Notes under the pieces: generated by a model
What the model saw: only the letters and a program-made list of their open reading frames with translations
Database searches by the model: none
Told to the model about the DNA's origin: nothing
Source: an uncultured Porphyromonadaceae bacterium
GTDB taxonomy: Bacteria; Bacteroidota; Bacteroidia; Bacteroidales; Muribaculaceae
DNA: 6,908 bases
Assembly (NCBI GenBank): GCA_947176545.1
Contig: CAMWRB010000063.1
Span: forward strand, 1 to 6,908
Direction: 5' to 3'
Translations under genes and position numbers: made by a program
Shown: positions 1-5,783 of the stretch, one piece after another
How the letters are laid out: every line of letters starts with the position of its first letter
Numbering within the stretch: the first letter of the stretch is position 1

Positions 1-398
1 TCGAACTCACTCAACTCGTGTCACGCATCATGGCTCGTACAGGCGGAGGCTCGATTGTGAATATTGCCTCCGTGACAGCAGTACTCGGCAGCGCCGGACA
101 GTCTGCCTACAGTGCCACGAAAGGAGCTATCATTTCTTTCACCCGCTCCGCCGCCAAAGAACTTGCCCCCTCCGGCATTCGTGTCAATGCCGTCGCACCG
201 GGTATCGTCAAGACTGAACGCTTTGAGGAACTCTATGAAGCCTCCGGAGATAAAATCGATGTGCGTATAGGCCGTATTGCCCTCGGACGACTTGCAACGC
301 CCGAAGACATCGCCAACGCATGCGCATTTCTCGCCTCAGATAAGGCTTCATATATCTCAGGTGAAATCCTGGGAGTGAACGGATGCGCTTCGATTTAG
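1..398 (+). CDS. SDR-family reductase, FabG-like (3-oxoacyl-ACP reductase type), 5'-truncated by window
   Basis: The reading frame is open from base 3 to the TAG at 396-398 and gives 131 C-terminal residues; about 110 residues of a roughly 245-residue protein lie outside the window. The GTG at 18 is inside the fold (the helix before the active site) and is not a real start. Visible family marks are VNIAS with the catalytic serine, then YSATK with catalytic Tyr and Lys, then IRVNAVAPG and TERF (cofactor and substrate loop), and the C-terminal SGEILGVNG signature. The Rossmann GxxxGxG is off the window, so NADPH versus NADH preference cannot be read. Classical SDRs of this type reduce 3-ketoacyl thioesters in the cytoplasm. 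The next genes encode an acyl-activating enzyme, a carrier protein and a KAS III, so I infer it is the ketoreductase for that chain. A sugar reductase is possible, but the FabG-like C-terminus makes acyl reduction the better guess. Confidence 0.9.
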   Translation, partial: ELTQLVSRIMARTGGGSIVNIASVTAVLGSAGQSAYSATKGAIISFTRSAAKELAPSGIRVNAVAPGIVKTERFEELYEASGDKIDVRIGRIALGRLATPEDIANACAFLASDKASYISGEILGVNGCASI

Positions 399-426
399 TG
401 ATTAGTTATTAGTTATTAGATATTAA
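399..426. repeat. Short AT-rich tandem repeat, 7-nt unit (TTATTAG)
   Basis: Directly after the reductase stop codon there are four consecutive 7-nt units: TGATTAG, TTATTAG, TTATTAG, ATATTAA. The middle two are exact and the outer two are degenerate. The repeat lies in the 76-nt spacer (399-474) before the ligase gene. It is not a hairpin terminator, and no convincing promoter follows it. Function unknown; it may be a slippage-prone spacer. Confidence 0.6.
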
Positions 427-474
427 TGACTGGTTATTTGTGGGATAAGTTTCTATTGTATTCGTTATATTCTG

Positions 475-1866
475 ATGTTGTTAGATATTGATAAAAAAGC
501 TCCTGAGGCGTTCGCTGCTATTGATTCCGACGGAAACAATATTACTTACGGTGATATTATCGCGCTCTCTCAGGCTCTCAGTCAGACTCTCCCGGAGCGT
601 TCACTGATGTTTGTTCTCACCGAGAACAATGTCGGGGGCATAGCATGGGTCATGGCTGCAATCATCTCCGGCAATGTACCGCTGATACTCAACGCCCATA
701 CTGACGAAGCCCTTCTCGATACACTCCTCGACACATATCGCCCGCAATATATCGTCGCACCGGCAGAGGGAGAGAATGCAGACGGGCTGCTGACTCAATA
801 CGGATACACCATCACTAATCTCGACAATGAGCCGGCGGAACTTAATCCGATGCTCAGCCATCTGCTCCCCACATCCGGCTCTACAGGCAGTCCCAAACTG
901 GTCCGCCATATGTATGAGAATATCGAGGCCGCAGCTTTGAATATCAGCACGTTCTTCCGCCTGACATCGTCTGACAGACCCTTTATGGTACTCCCCTTGT
1001 ACTACACTATGGGACTGTCAATGGTCTTCTCTCATCTCAAAGTCGGAGCTACAATCCTCATCACTGACCTCAAGATGACCGACCCCGGCTTCTGGAAATT
1101 TCTCAAGGAACAGGAAGCCACAAGCTTCACCGGTGTTCCCTTCAGCTACGAGGTGCTCGACAAACTGCGTTTCACCCGCATGAAGTTGCCCCACCTCACC
1201 CTGCTCACTCAAGGTGGAGGCAAGATGCCGGCGGAACTCAATCTCAAGTTTGCCGAATATTGCCGGGATAACGGCAAAAGATGGGTCGCAACCTACGGAC
1301 AGTCTGAAGGGACGGCACGTATGGCTTGGCTGCCGGAGGAATATGCTCTCACCAAACCGGGCAGTATCGGCATAGCGGTGCCCAACGGTGAATTATCACT
1401 GCGTGACAATGAGGGAAACTTCATTACCGAATCACCGGCTACCGGTGAGATGTGTTATCGTGGCCGGAATGTCACAATGGGGTACGCACGACAACGCGCT
1501 GACCTTGCTCTCGGTGACGAACGACACGGTTTTCTCCCTACAGGTGATATCGCGTACCGCGACGAGGATGGGTTCTATTATATAAAAGGGCGTATGGGAC
1601 GCTTTCTCAAAATCTTCGGCAATCGTATCGGTCTCGATGAGTGCGACCATATACTGCGCTCAGCTCTGTCATGCGATTGCGCCACTACCGGCACAGACGA
1701 TAAAATCATAGTCTACATCACAGACCCGGTACAGAGCGATAACGCTTTGCAGGCACTCCTTAAGGCGGTCAAAGTTCCCGCCAATGTCATCGAAGTCCGC
1801 ACCATAGCGGAACTCCCCAAAAATGAAGCCGGCAAGATTCTCTACGCCAAACTCCCCAAGGAATAA
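475..1866 (+). CDS. AMP-forming acyl-activating enzyme (ANL superfamily), probable acyl-ACP/acyl-CoA ligase
   Basis: A 463-residue cytoplasmic adenylate-forming enzyme that would activate a carboxylic acid with ATP and pass it to a thiol, most likely the carrier protein encoded next. Seen in the sequence: phosphate-binding loop TSGSTGSPK (residues 133-141), adenine/metal motif YGQSEGT (274-280), TGD (356-358) whose Asp binds the ribose, the A8 hinge segment GRMGRFLKIFGNRIG (372-386), and the C-terminal PKNEAGK with catalytic Lys454. It is shorter than the usual 500-550 residues, mostly through a compact N-terminal domain, but all core motifs are present in order. The hinge position of GRxD is Gly375 rather than Asp, which is odd. 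Start ATG 475 is the first in frame and leaves a normal N-terminus. Substrate is unknown. A free-standing NRPS-type adenylation domain is an alternative, but the neighbouring KAS III argues for a short acid rather than an amino acid. Confidence 0.93.
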   Translation: MLLDIDKKAPEAFAAIDSDGNNITYGDIIALSQALSQTLPERSLMFVLTENNVGGIAWVMAAIISGNVPLILNAHTDEALLDTLLDTYRPQYIVAPAEGENADGLLTQYGYTITNLDNEPAELNPMLSHLLPTSGSTGSPKLVRHMYENIEAAALNISTFFRLTSSDRPFMVLPLYYTMGLSMVFSHLKVGATILITDLKMTDPGFWKFLKEQEATSFTGVPFSYEVLDKLRFTRMKLPHLTLLTQGGGKMPAELNLKFAEYCRDNGKRWVATYGQSEGTARMAWLPEEYALTKPGSIGIAVPNGELSLRDNEGNFITESPATGEMCYRGRNVTMGYARQRADLALGDERHGFLPTGDIAYRDEDGFYYIKGRMGRFLKIFGNRIGLDECDHILRSALSCDCATTGTDDKIIVYITDPVQSDNALQALLKAVKVPANVIEVRTIAELPKNEAGKILYAKLPKE

Positions 1867-1873
1867 CAAAAAT

Positions 1874-1936
1874 CCCATAACTCCGATAATTCCGATAACT
1901 CCCATAATTCTCATCTCTCCCACAACTCCCACAAAA
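1874..1936. repeat. Seven-copy degenerate 9-nt tandem repeat (CCCATAACT-like)
   Basis: Between the ligase stop and the carrier-protein start, seven contiguous 9-nt units can be read with no break in phase: CCCATAACT, CCGATAATT, CCGATAACT, CCCATAATT, CTCATCTCT, CCCACAACT, CCCACAAAA. The tract is almost free of G on the + strand, runs into a 7-A stretch, and fills most of the 80-nt spacer (1867-1946). It has no stem-loop potential, so it is not a terminator. It probably leaves the carrier-protein leader unstructured; copy number may vary between strains. That role is inference. Confidence 0.75.
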
Positions 1937-1946
1937 AAATACCATT

Positions 1947-2186
1947 ATGACAAATTTAGAACAATACAACAATTTCTTCACCGAAGTTTTCGGTGTTGCC
2001 ACTGATGCTCTCGGTGCTGACTTTTGCAAAGAGAATGTCCCCGAATGGGACTCTGTTCATCAGCTTAATCTCGTTTCGCTTGCAGAAGACACTTTCGACA
2101 TTATGCTCGACCCGGAGGATATCATGGCTTTCACATCCTACGAGAAGGGTAAGGAGATTATTGCCAACCAGGGTATCGAACTCTAA
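1947..2186 (+). CDS. Acyl carrier protein, stand-alone
   Basis: A 79-residue protein of normal ACP length. The phosphopantetheine attachment site is visible as WDSVHQLNLV with Ser36, where DSV replaces the common DSL. Around it are a first helix (residues about 3-16), a long loop with VPEWDS, the recognition helix II after Ser36, and the acidic ILDPEDI-like segment (MLDPEDIM) typical of helix III. The protein is acidic, as carriers are. It would hold the growing acyl group as a thioester in the cytoplasm and dock with the ligase upstream and the KAS III downstream. It follows the ligase by 80 nt and precedes the KAS III by 32 nt. ATG 1947 is preceded by CACAAAAAAAT and no Shine-Dalgarno sequence, as usual in Bacteroidota. 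It differs from a housekeeping AcpP in its DSV site and in lying in a glycan cluster, so a dedicated carrier is inferred. Confidence 0.92.
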   Translation: MTNLEQYNNFFTEVFGVATDALGADFCKENVPEWDSVHQLNLVSLAEDTFDIMLDPEDIMAFTSYEKGKEIIANQGIEL

Positions 2187-2218
2187 ACCTTACATTACAA
2201 TAACCCATTCAGTATAAT

Positions 2219-3277
2219 ATGGCTAAATGGAGAATTAAGAATGTGCGGATGGCCGGAGTGTCAGCGTGCGTTCCTGAAAGAGCTGTCGCGACCGAAGACC
2301 TCGGTATTCTCACCCCGGAAGAGGCTGAAACATTCAACAAGACCGTTGGCATAAAAAGCCGCCATCTTGCTGATGACTCAGTGTGTGCCTCCGATATGTG
2401 TCAGAAAGCTGCTGAAAAGCTCCTCGAAGAGCTCGGCTGGGAACGCGATACTATCGATGTGCTAATCTTCGAGTCTGTCACGGGTGATTACAAGACACCT
2501 CCCACCTCTTGTCTGCTACAGGACCGTCTCGGACTCCCCGACACCACTTTCTGTCTCGATATGCCTATGGGATGCTGCGGATGCCTCTACGCTATCACCG
2601 TCGGGGGCAACATGCTGACTACAGGCAATGTCCGGCGTGCGCTGTTGCTCATCGGCGACACAGCATTGCGTATGGGGTCGATGAAGGATAAGAGTCGTGT
2701 CCCCCTGTTTGGAGATGCCGGAACGGCTATCGCACTCGAATATGACACTGAGGCACCCGAGATTGTAGTCGATTTCCATACATTCGGACAGGGGTATGAG
2801 GCGTTGATGACACCGCACGGAGGCTTCCGTCACCCGGCCACTCCCGAATCATTTATCGAGGAGGATTTCGGCAACGGCATTGTCCGCGCACCCATTCATA
2901 CCCTAATCAACGGCATGAATGTCTTTTCATTCGCAATCTCCAAGCCTCCACGCTCGATTGAGGAATTTATGGCGGTCGAAAACATTGACCGCAATACAGA
3001 TATCGACTATTTCCTCATCCATCAGGCAAACAAGATGATTGTGGACCGTGTGGTCAAAAAACTCAAACTCCCTATCGACAAGGTGCCTTACAATATCGAG
3101 GAGTTCGGCAACTTGGGCGGAGCGTCAATACCCTCATTGATGGTCACACGTCTGCGTGAACAGTTGTCAGCCAAGCCCACGACACTGCTTATGTCATCTT
3201 TCGGCCTCGGTCTGTCATGGGCCACTATGTCAGCCACTTTCGGACCGATGGTAATCCCTGAATTACAATACATCTAA
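2219..3277 (+). CDS. 3-oxoacyl-ACP synthase III (KAS III/FabH-like) in a glycan cluster
   Basis: A 352-residue thiolase-fold condensing enzyme, longer than E. coli FabH (317). The catalytic triad can be assigned by motif: Cys119 in DMPMGCCGCLY (residues 114-124), His268 in LIHQAN, and Asn298 in FGNLGGASIP. The C-terminal glycine loop SSFGLGLSW (326-334) is present. The extra length is mainly in the middle (about residues 195-250, between GYEALMTPH and the IEEFM helix). FabH-type enzymes condense a primer thioester with malonyl-ACP; here the primer is presumably the acyl-ACP made by the ligase, giving a 3-oxoacyl-ACP for the upstream SDR. The intact Asn favours true decarboxylative condensation over the acyl-transfer role of CerJ-like KAS III relatives, which carry Asp. 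Start ATG 2219 is used because the SSVxxVSACVPE-type N-terminal strand begins right after it. It ends only 3 nt before the sugar transferase. Confidence 0.93.
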   Translation: MAKWRIKNVRMAGVSACVPERAVATEDLGILTPEEAETFNKTVGIKSRHLADDSVCASDMCQKAAEKLLEELGWERDTIDVLIFESVTGDYKTPPTSCLLQDRLGLPDTTFCLDMPMGCCGCLYAITVGGNMLTTGNVRRALLLIGDTALRMGSMKDKSRVPLFGDAGTAIALEYDTEAPEIVVDFHTFGQGYEALMTPHGGFRHPATPESFIEEDFGNGIVRAPIHTLINGMNVFSFAISKPPRSIEEFMAVENIDRNTDIDYFLIHQANKMIVDRVVKKLKLPIDKVPYNIEEFGNLGGASIPSLMVTRLREQLSAKPTTLLMSSFGLGLSWATMSATFGPMVIPELQYI

Positions 3278-3280
3278 GGC

Positions 3281-3895
3281 ATGAAGCTTTACAGCCGCTT
3301 CCTCAAGCGGGCCATTGACCTGACACTCTCCGGGTTGGCGCTGATTGTGCTCGCAGTACCGCTTGCATGCGTCACCATCTGGCTGCATTTCGCCAACAAG
3401 GGCGCCGGTGCCTTCTTCCGTCAGGAACGCCCCGGCAAGAACGGCAAGGTCTTCAAGGTCATCAAATTCAAGACCATGACCGACGAGCGCGACGAACAGG
3501 GAAAATTGCTACCCGACGCCGAACGGCTCACCAAGGTCGGCAAGTTTGTGCGCTCGACATCCATCGACGAACTGCCTCAGTTGTGGAACGTCTTCAAGGG
3601 AGACATGGCGCTTATCGGTCCGCGGCCTTTGCTCACCTCTTACCTCCCGCTGTACTCACCTACACAGGCACGGCGTCATGAGGTCAGACCCGGCATAACC
3701 GGGTGGGCGCAGTGCCACGGCCGTAACAATATATCCTGGGCACAGAAGTTTGAATATGATGTATGGTATGTAGACCATCTGTCGTTCAAGGTCGACTGTC
3801 AGGTCATACTGACAACCATCCGCAAAGTCCTGCGTCGGGAAGACATATCCGCCGTTGGTCAGGCTACAATCCAACCCTTTGACGGCACCAACTGA
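3281..3895 (+). CDS. Small monotopic phosphoglycosyl transferase (PglC-like initiating sugar transferase)
   Basis: A 204-residue bacterial sugar transferase that moves a sugar-1-phosphate from a UDP-sugar to undecaprenyl phosphate at the inner membrane, starting a glycan. Residues 13-36 form one hydrophobic segment with a Pro near its centre (LAVPLACV), as in the re-entrant helix of PglC. Next come the positively charged FRQERPGKNGKVF, KFKTM, the catalytic Asp96-Glu97 in STSIDELPQLWNV, GDMALIGPRPL (107-117), and RPGITGWAQ (136-144). The length is that of the minimal PglC class, not the larger WbaP/WcaJ class with extra N-terminal helices. PglC-class enzymes often take UDP-diNAcBac-type amino sugars, which fits the aminotransferase and dehydratase downstream. 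It begins 3 nt after the KAS III stop, so translation of the two is probably coupled. Exact sugar specificity cannot be read from the sequence. Confidence 0.95.
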   Translation: MKLYSRFLKRAIDLTLSGLALIVLAVPLACVTIWLHFANKGAGAFFRQERPGKNGKVFKVIKFKTMTDERDEQGKLLPDAERLTKVGKFVRSTSIDELPQLWNVFKGDMALIGPRPLLTSYLPLYSPTQARRHEVRPGITGWAQCHGRNNISWAQKFEYDVWYVDHLSFKVDCQVILTTIRKVLRREDISAVGQATIQPFDGTN

Positions 3896-3903
3896 CATCT
3901 CAC

Positions 3904-3916
3904 ATAGAGACTCTAT
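3904..3916. other. 13-nt perfect dyad ATAGAG-A-CTCTAT in spacer
   Basis: The 30-nt spacer between the sugar transferase stop and the hydrolase start holds ATAGAG, a central A, then CTCTAT. As RNA it would give at best a 5-bp stem with a 3-nt loop, with no following T-run, so it is not a convincing terminator. It could be a protein-binding dyad or chance. It ends one base before the CACAAAAAAAT leader of the next gene. Confidence 0.35.
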
Positions 3917-3925
3917 CACAAAAAA

Positions 3926-4519
3926 ATGGTCAAACAATTCATCAACTCCGTCTTCAACTCCAACTCATACGTCATCCACAATGATAAGGATGCCATACTG
4001 ATAGACGTGGGGGATTTCACCCCGATACAACAATATCTCGACTCTCAGGGCCTCGCTCTGAGAGCTGTTTTTATAACACATACCCATTACGACCACATCT
4101 ATGGAGTCCCCGAACTGATGCAGCGTTATCCGCATCTCCCCATTTACACCTCCGAGTTCGGCAAACAAGCCTTCGGTACGCCAAAATGGAATTTTTCGCG
4201 CTATCACGACCAAACCATTTGCATAATTTCAGATAATATTATATCTTTACATCATAATGATATTATATCGCCATGCGATGATATGAAATTGCGCGTCCTT
4301 GCCACTCCCGGACATGATGAGAGTTGCCTGTCGTTCATCTGCGGAGACTCACTCTTCACCGGTGATTCATACATACCCGGCGTCAAGGTGATTGCCACCT
4401 TTCCGCGCAGTGACAAGGAATTGGCCAACGTCTGGTACGGAAAGCTCGCTGAAATTTCACAATCGTATGACCTGTATCCGGGACATGGACCCGCTGTCAT
4501 AACTGCAACTGACCTATGA
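3926..4519 (+). CDS. MBL-fold metallo-hydrolase, glyoxalase-II-like
   Basis: A 197-residue cytoplasmic hydrolase of the metallo-beta-lactamase fold with a complete set of dinuclear metal ligands: HTHYDH (His52, His54, Asp56, His57), His130 in TPGHDES, Asp147 in LFTGDS, and His187 in YPGHGP. Length and motif spacing match the short glyoxalase-II/YcbL-like branch, whose members hydrolyse thioesters or other small esters. In this cluster a thioesterase that clears or edits carrier-bound acyl groups is an attractive inference, but many such proteins have unknown substrates. ATG 3926 follows CACAAAAAA with no Shine-Dalgarno. The stop overlaps the next start in ATGA (4516-4519), so it is in the same transcript as the aminotransferase. 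Bases 4232-4269, encoding the stretch between the GTPKWNFSRYHD region and the core strand, are strikingly AT-rich and carry a direct repeat. Confidence 0.92.
   Translation: MVKQFINSVFNSNSYVIHNDKDAILIDVGDFTPIQQYLDSQGLALRAVFITHTHYDHIYGVPELMQRYPHLPIYTSEFGKQAFGTPKWNFSRYHDQTICIISDNIISLHHNDIISPCDDMKLRVLATPGHDESCLSFICGDSLFTGDSYIPGVKVIATFPRSDKELANVWYGKLAEISQSYDLYPGHGPAVITATDL
4232..4269 (+). repeat. Direct repeat ATATTATATC inside hydrolase gene
   Basis: The 10-mer ATATTATATC occurs at 4236-4245 and again at 4260-4269, exactly 24 nt (8 codons) apart, so both copies are in the same reading phase and encode related NIIS and DIIS tetrapeptides. The surrounding bases are much more AT-rich than the rest of the gene. 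This looks like a small in-frame duplication that has diverged, in a surface loop. Chance in an AT-rich patch cannot be excluded. Confidence 0.5.
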
Positions 4520-5778
4520 GAGATAGAATATTACTCTGTCTTGCCCACATGAGCGGCAAGGAAATGGACTTTATCAAAGAGGCTTTCGACGCCAACTGGG
4601 TGGTGCCAATGGGGCCGAATGTCAATGGCTTTGAACAGGACCTCGAACACTTCGTCAATCATCGTGAAGGCAAGTCCGAACTGCACAAATCGGTTGTCGG
4701 ACTCAGTGCGGGTACAGCCGCTGTCCACCTCGCTCTCATAGGATGCGGAGTCGGACCCGGCGACGAGGTGCTCGTACAGTCATTCACATTCTGCGCGTCG
4801 AGCCACCCCATAACATATCTCGGAGCCACACCCGTATTCATCGACTCCGAGCGCGAGACATGGAATATGGACCCCGAACTGCTCGAAGCAGCCATCAAGG
4901 ACCGCATCGCCAAGACGGGCCGGAAACCCAAAGCCATCATACCTGTCGCACTTTACGGTATGCCCTATCAAATAGACCGCATCATGGAGATAGCCGACCG
5001 ATATGATATACCGGTCATCGAGGATGCCGCCGAAGGGTTCGGTTCCAAATTCGACGGACAAATCCTCGGTACTTTCGGCCGATATGGTGTGCTCTCGTTC
5101 AACGGCAACAAAATCATAACCACCTCCGGTGGCGGAGCGCTTATATGTCCCGATGTCGAGGCCAAGAACGAGATGCTCTTCTACGCCACACAGGCACGAG
5201 AAAGCTATCCCTATTACCAGCACGAACATATAGGCTACAACTACCGTATGAGCAATATATGCGCCGGTATCGGTCGCGGACAGATGACCATACTCGATGA
5301 GCATATCGCTCACCACAAGCACGTGCAGCAACTGTATACCGAGCTGTTGGCCGACCTTCCCGGTTTTACCATGCATCAGAACCCTTCACCTCGTTACGAC
5401 TCCAACTTCTGGCTCTGTGCCGCCATTCTCGACAAGGATTTGCGCATCAAGGGTCAGGATGAAGTCTACAAGGCAGTCATCAGCGGAGCTGTAGGCGGAG
5501 CCGCCGGTGTCACGCACGCCGCTCGTACCGCCGTCACCGACTGTCAGCCCGACGCCAACGTCGAGGCTCTGCGCGTATATCTCGACAAGGCCAATATCGA
5601 GGCCCGTCCCCTCTGGAAACCGATGCATCGTCAGCCCGTCTATCGCAACGCCCCGGCATACGTCAACGGAGTCAGCGAAGACCTCTTCCACTCCGGAATA
5701 TGCCTCCCCGCGGGGCCATATGTCACCGATGACGATGTGCGCTATATAGCCGACCATATCCGCGCAGCCATCGAATAA
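4516..5778 (+). CDS. DegT/DnrJ/EryC1-family PLP aminotransferase, PglE-like (UDP-4-keto-sugar C4 aminotransferase)
   Basis: A 420-residue sugar aminotransferase that would use glutamate to convert a UDP-4-keto-6-deoxy-HexNAc to the 4-amino sugar in the cytoplasm. PLP-site marks: GTAAVHLAL (66-74) for the phosphate, IEDAAEGFGS (168-177) with Asp170 pairing to the PLP nitrogen, and SFNGNKIITTSGGG (194-207) with Schiff-base Lys199. The SFNGNK form is typical of PglE-type enzymes. YNYRMSNICAGIGRGQ (241-256) and RPLWKPMH (364-371) complete the substrate side. It is about 30 residues longer than C. jejuni PglE. The excess is a Gly/Ala-rich insertion at about 310-346 (SGAVGGAAGVTHAA), which I recall from Bacteroidales homologues but cannot check. 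Its ATG lies in the hydrolase stop (ATGA overlap), and the dehydratase that would supply its substrate starts 5 nt downstream. Confidence 0.95.
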   Translation: MRDRILLCLAHMSGKEMDFIKEAFDANWVVPMGPNVNGFEQDLEHFVNHREGKSELHKSVVGLSAGTAAVHLALIGCGVGPGDEVLVQSFTFCASSHPITYLGATPVFIDSERETWNMDPELLEAAIKDRIAKTGRKPKAIIPVALYGMPYQIDRIMEIADRYDIPVIEDAAEGFGSKFDGQILGTFGRYGVLSFNGNKIITTSGGGALICPDVEAKNEMLFYATQARESYPYYQHEHIGYNYRMSNICAGIGRGQMTILDEHIAHHKHVQQLYTELLADLPGFTMHQNPSPRYDSNFWLCAAILDKDLRIKGQDEVYKAVISGAVGGAAGVTHAARTAVTDCQPDANVEALRVYLDKANIEARPLWKPMHRQPVYRNAPAYVNGVSEDLFHSGICLPAGPYVTDDDVRYIADHIRAAIE

Positions 5779-5783
5779 ACACC

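Noticed and set aside
18..20. GTG at 18 as the start of the SDR
   Set aside because: The frame is open to the window edge and residues before the GTG (ELTQL) continue the SDR helix; a start here would remove the cofactor-binding half.
437..474. Possible Bacteroidota promoter before the ligase (TTTG at 437-440)
   Set aside because: No good TAnnTTTG box follows at the right distance. The best candidates at 459 and 466 match poorly and the latter would leave no leader before ATG 475.
1867..1946. Rho-independent terminator between ligase and ACP
   Set aside because: The spacer is nearly G-free on the + strand, so it cannot form a stem, and the A-run is on the wrong strand for a + terminator.
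1669..2029. Overlapping - strand frames across the ligase-ACP spacer with repeated Ile/Gly/Val
   Set aside because: The regular peptide pattern is only the 9-nt tandem repeat read in reverse; there is no plausible gene start or family motif.
2219..3277. KAS III acting as the sugar acyltransferase itself, like CerJ
   Set aside because: CerJ-type acyl-transfer relatives carry Asp in place of the third triad residue; this protein keeps Asn298, so condensation is the better call. Not fully excluded.
4780..5376. Long open frame of 198 codons on the - strand
   Set aside because: It lies wholly inside the aminotransferase gene, shows no recognisable motif, and is explained by codon bias of the + strand gene.
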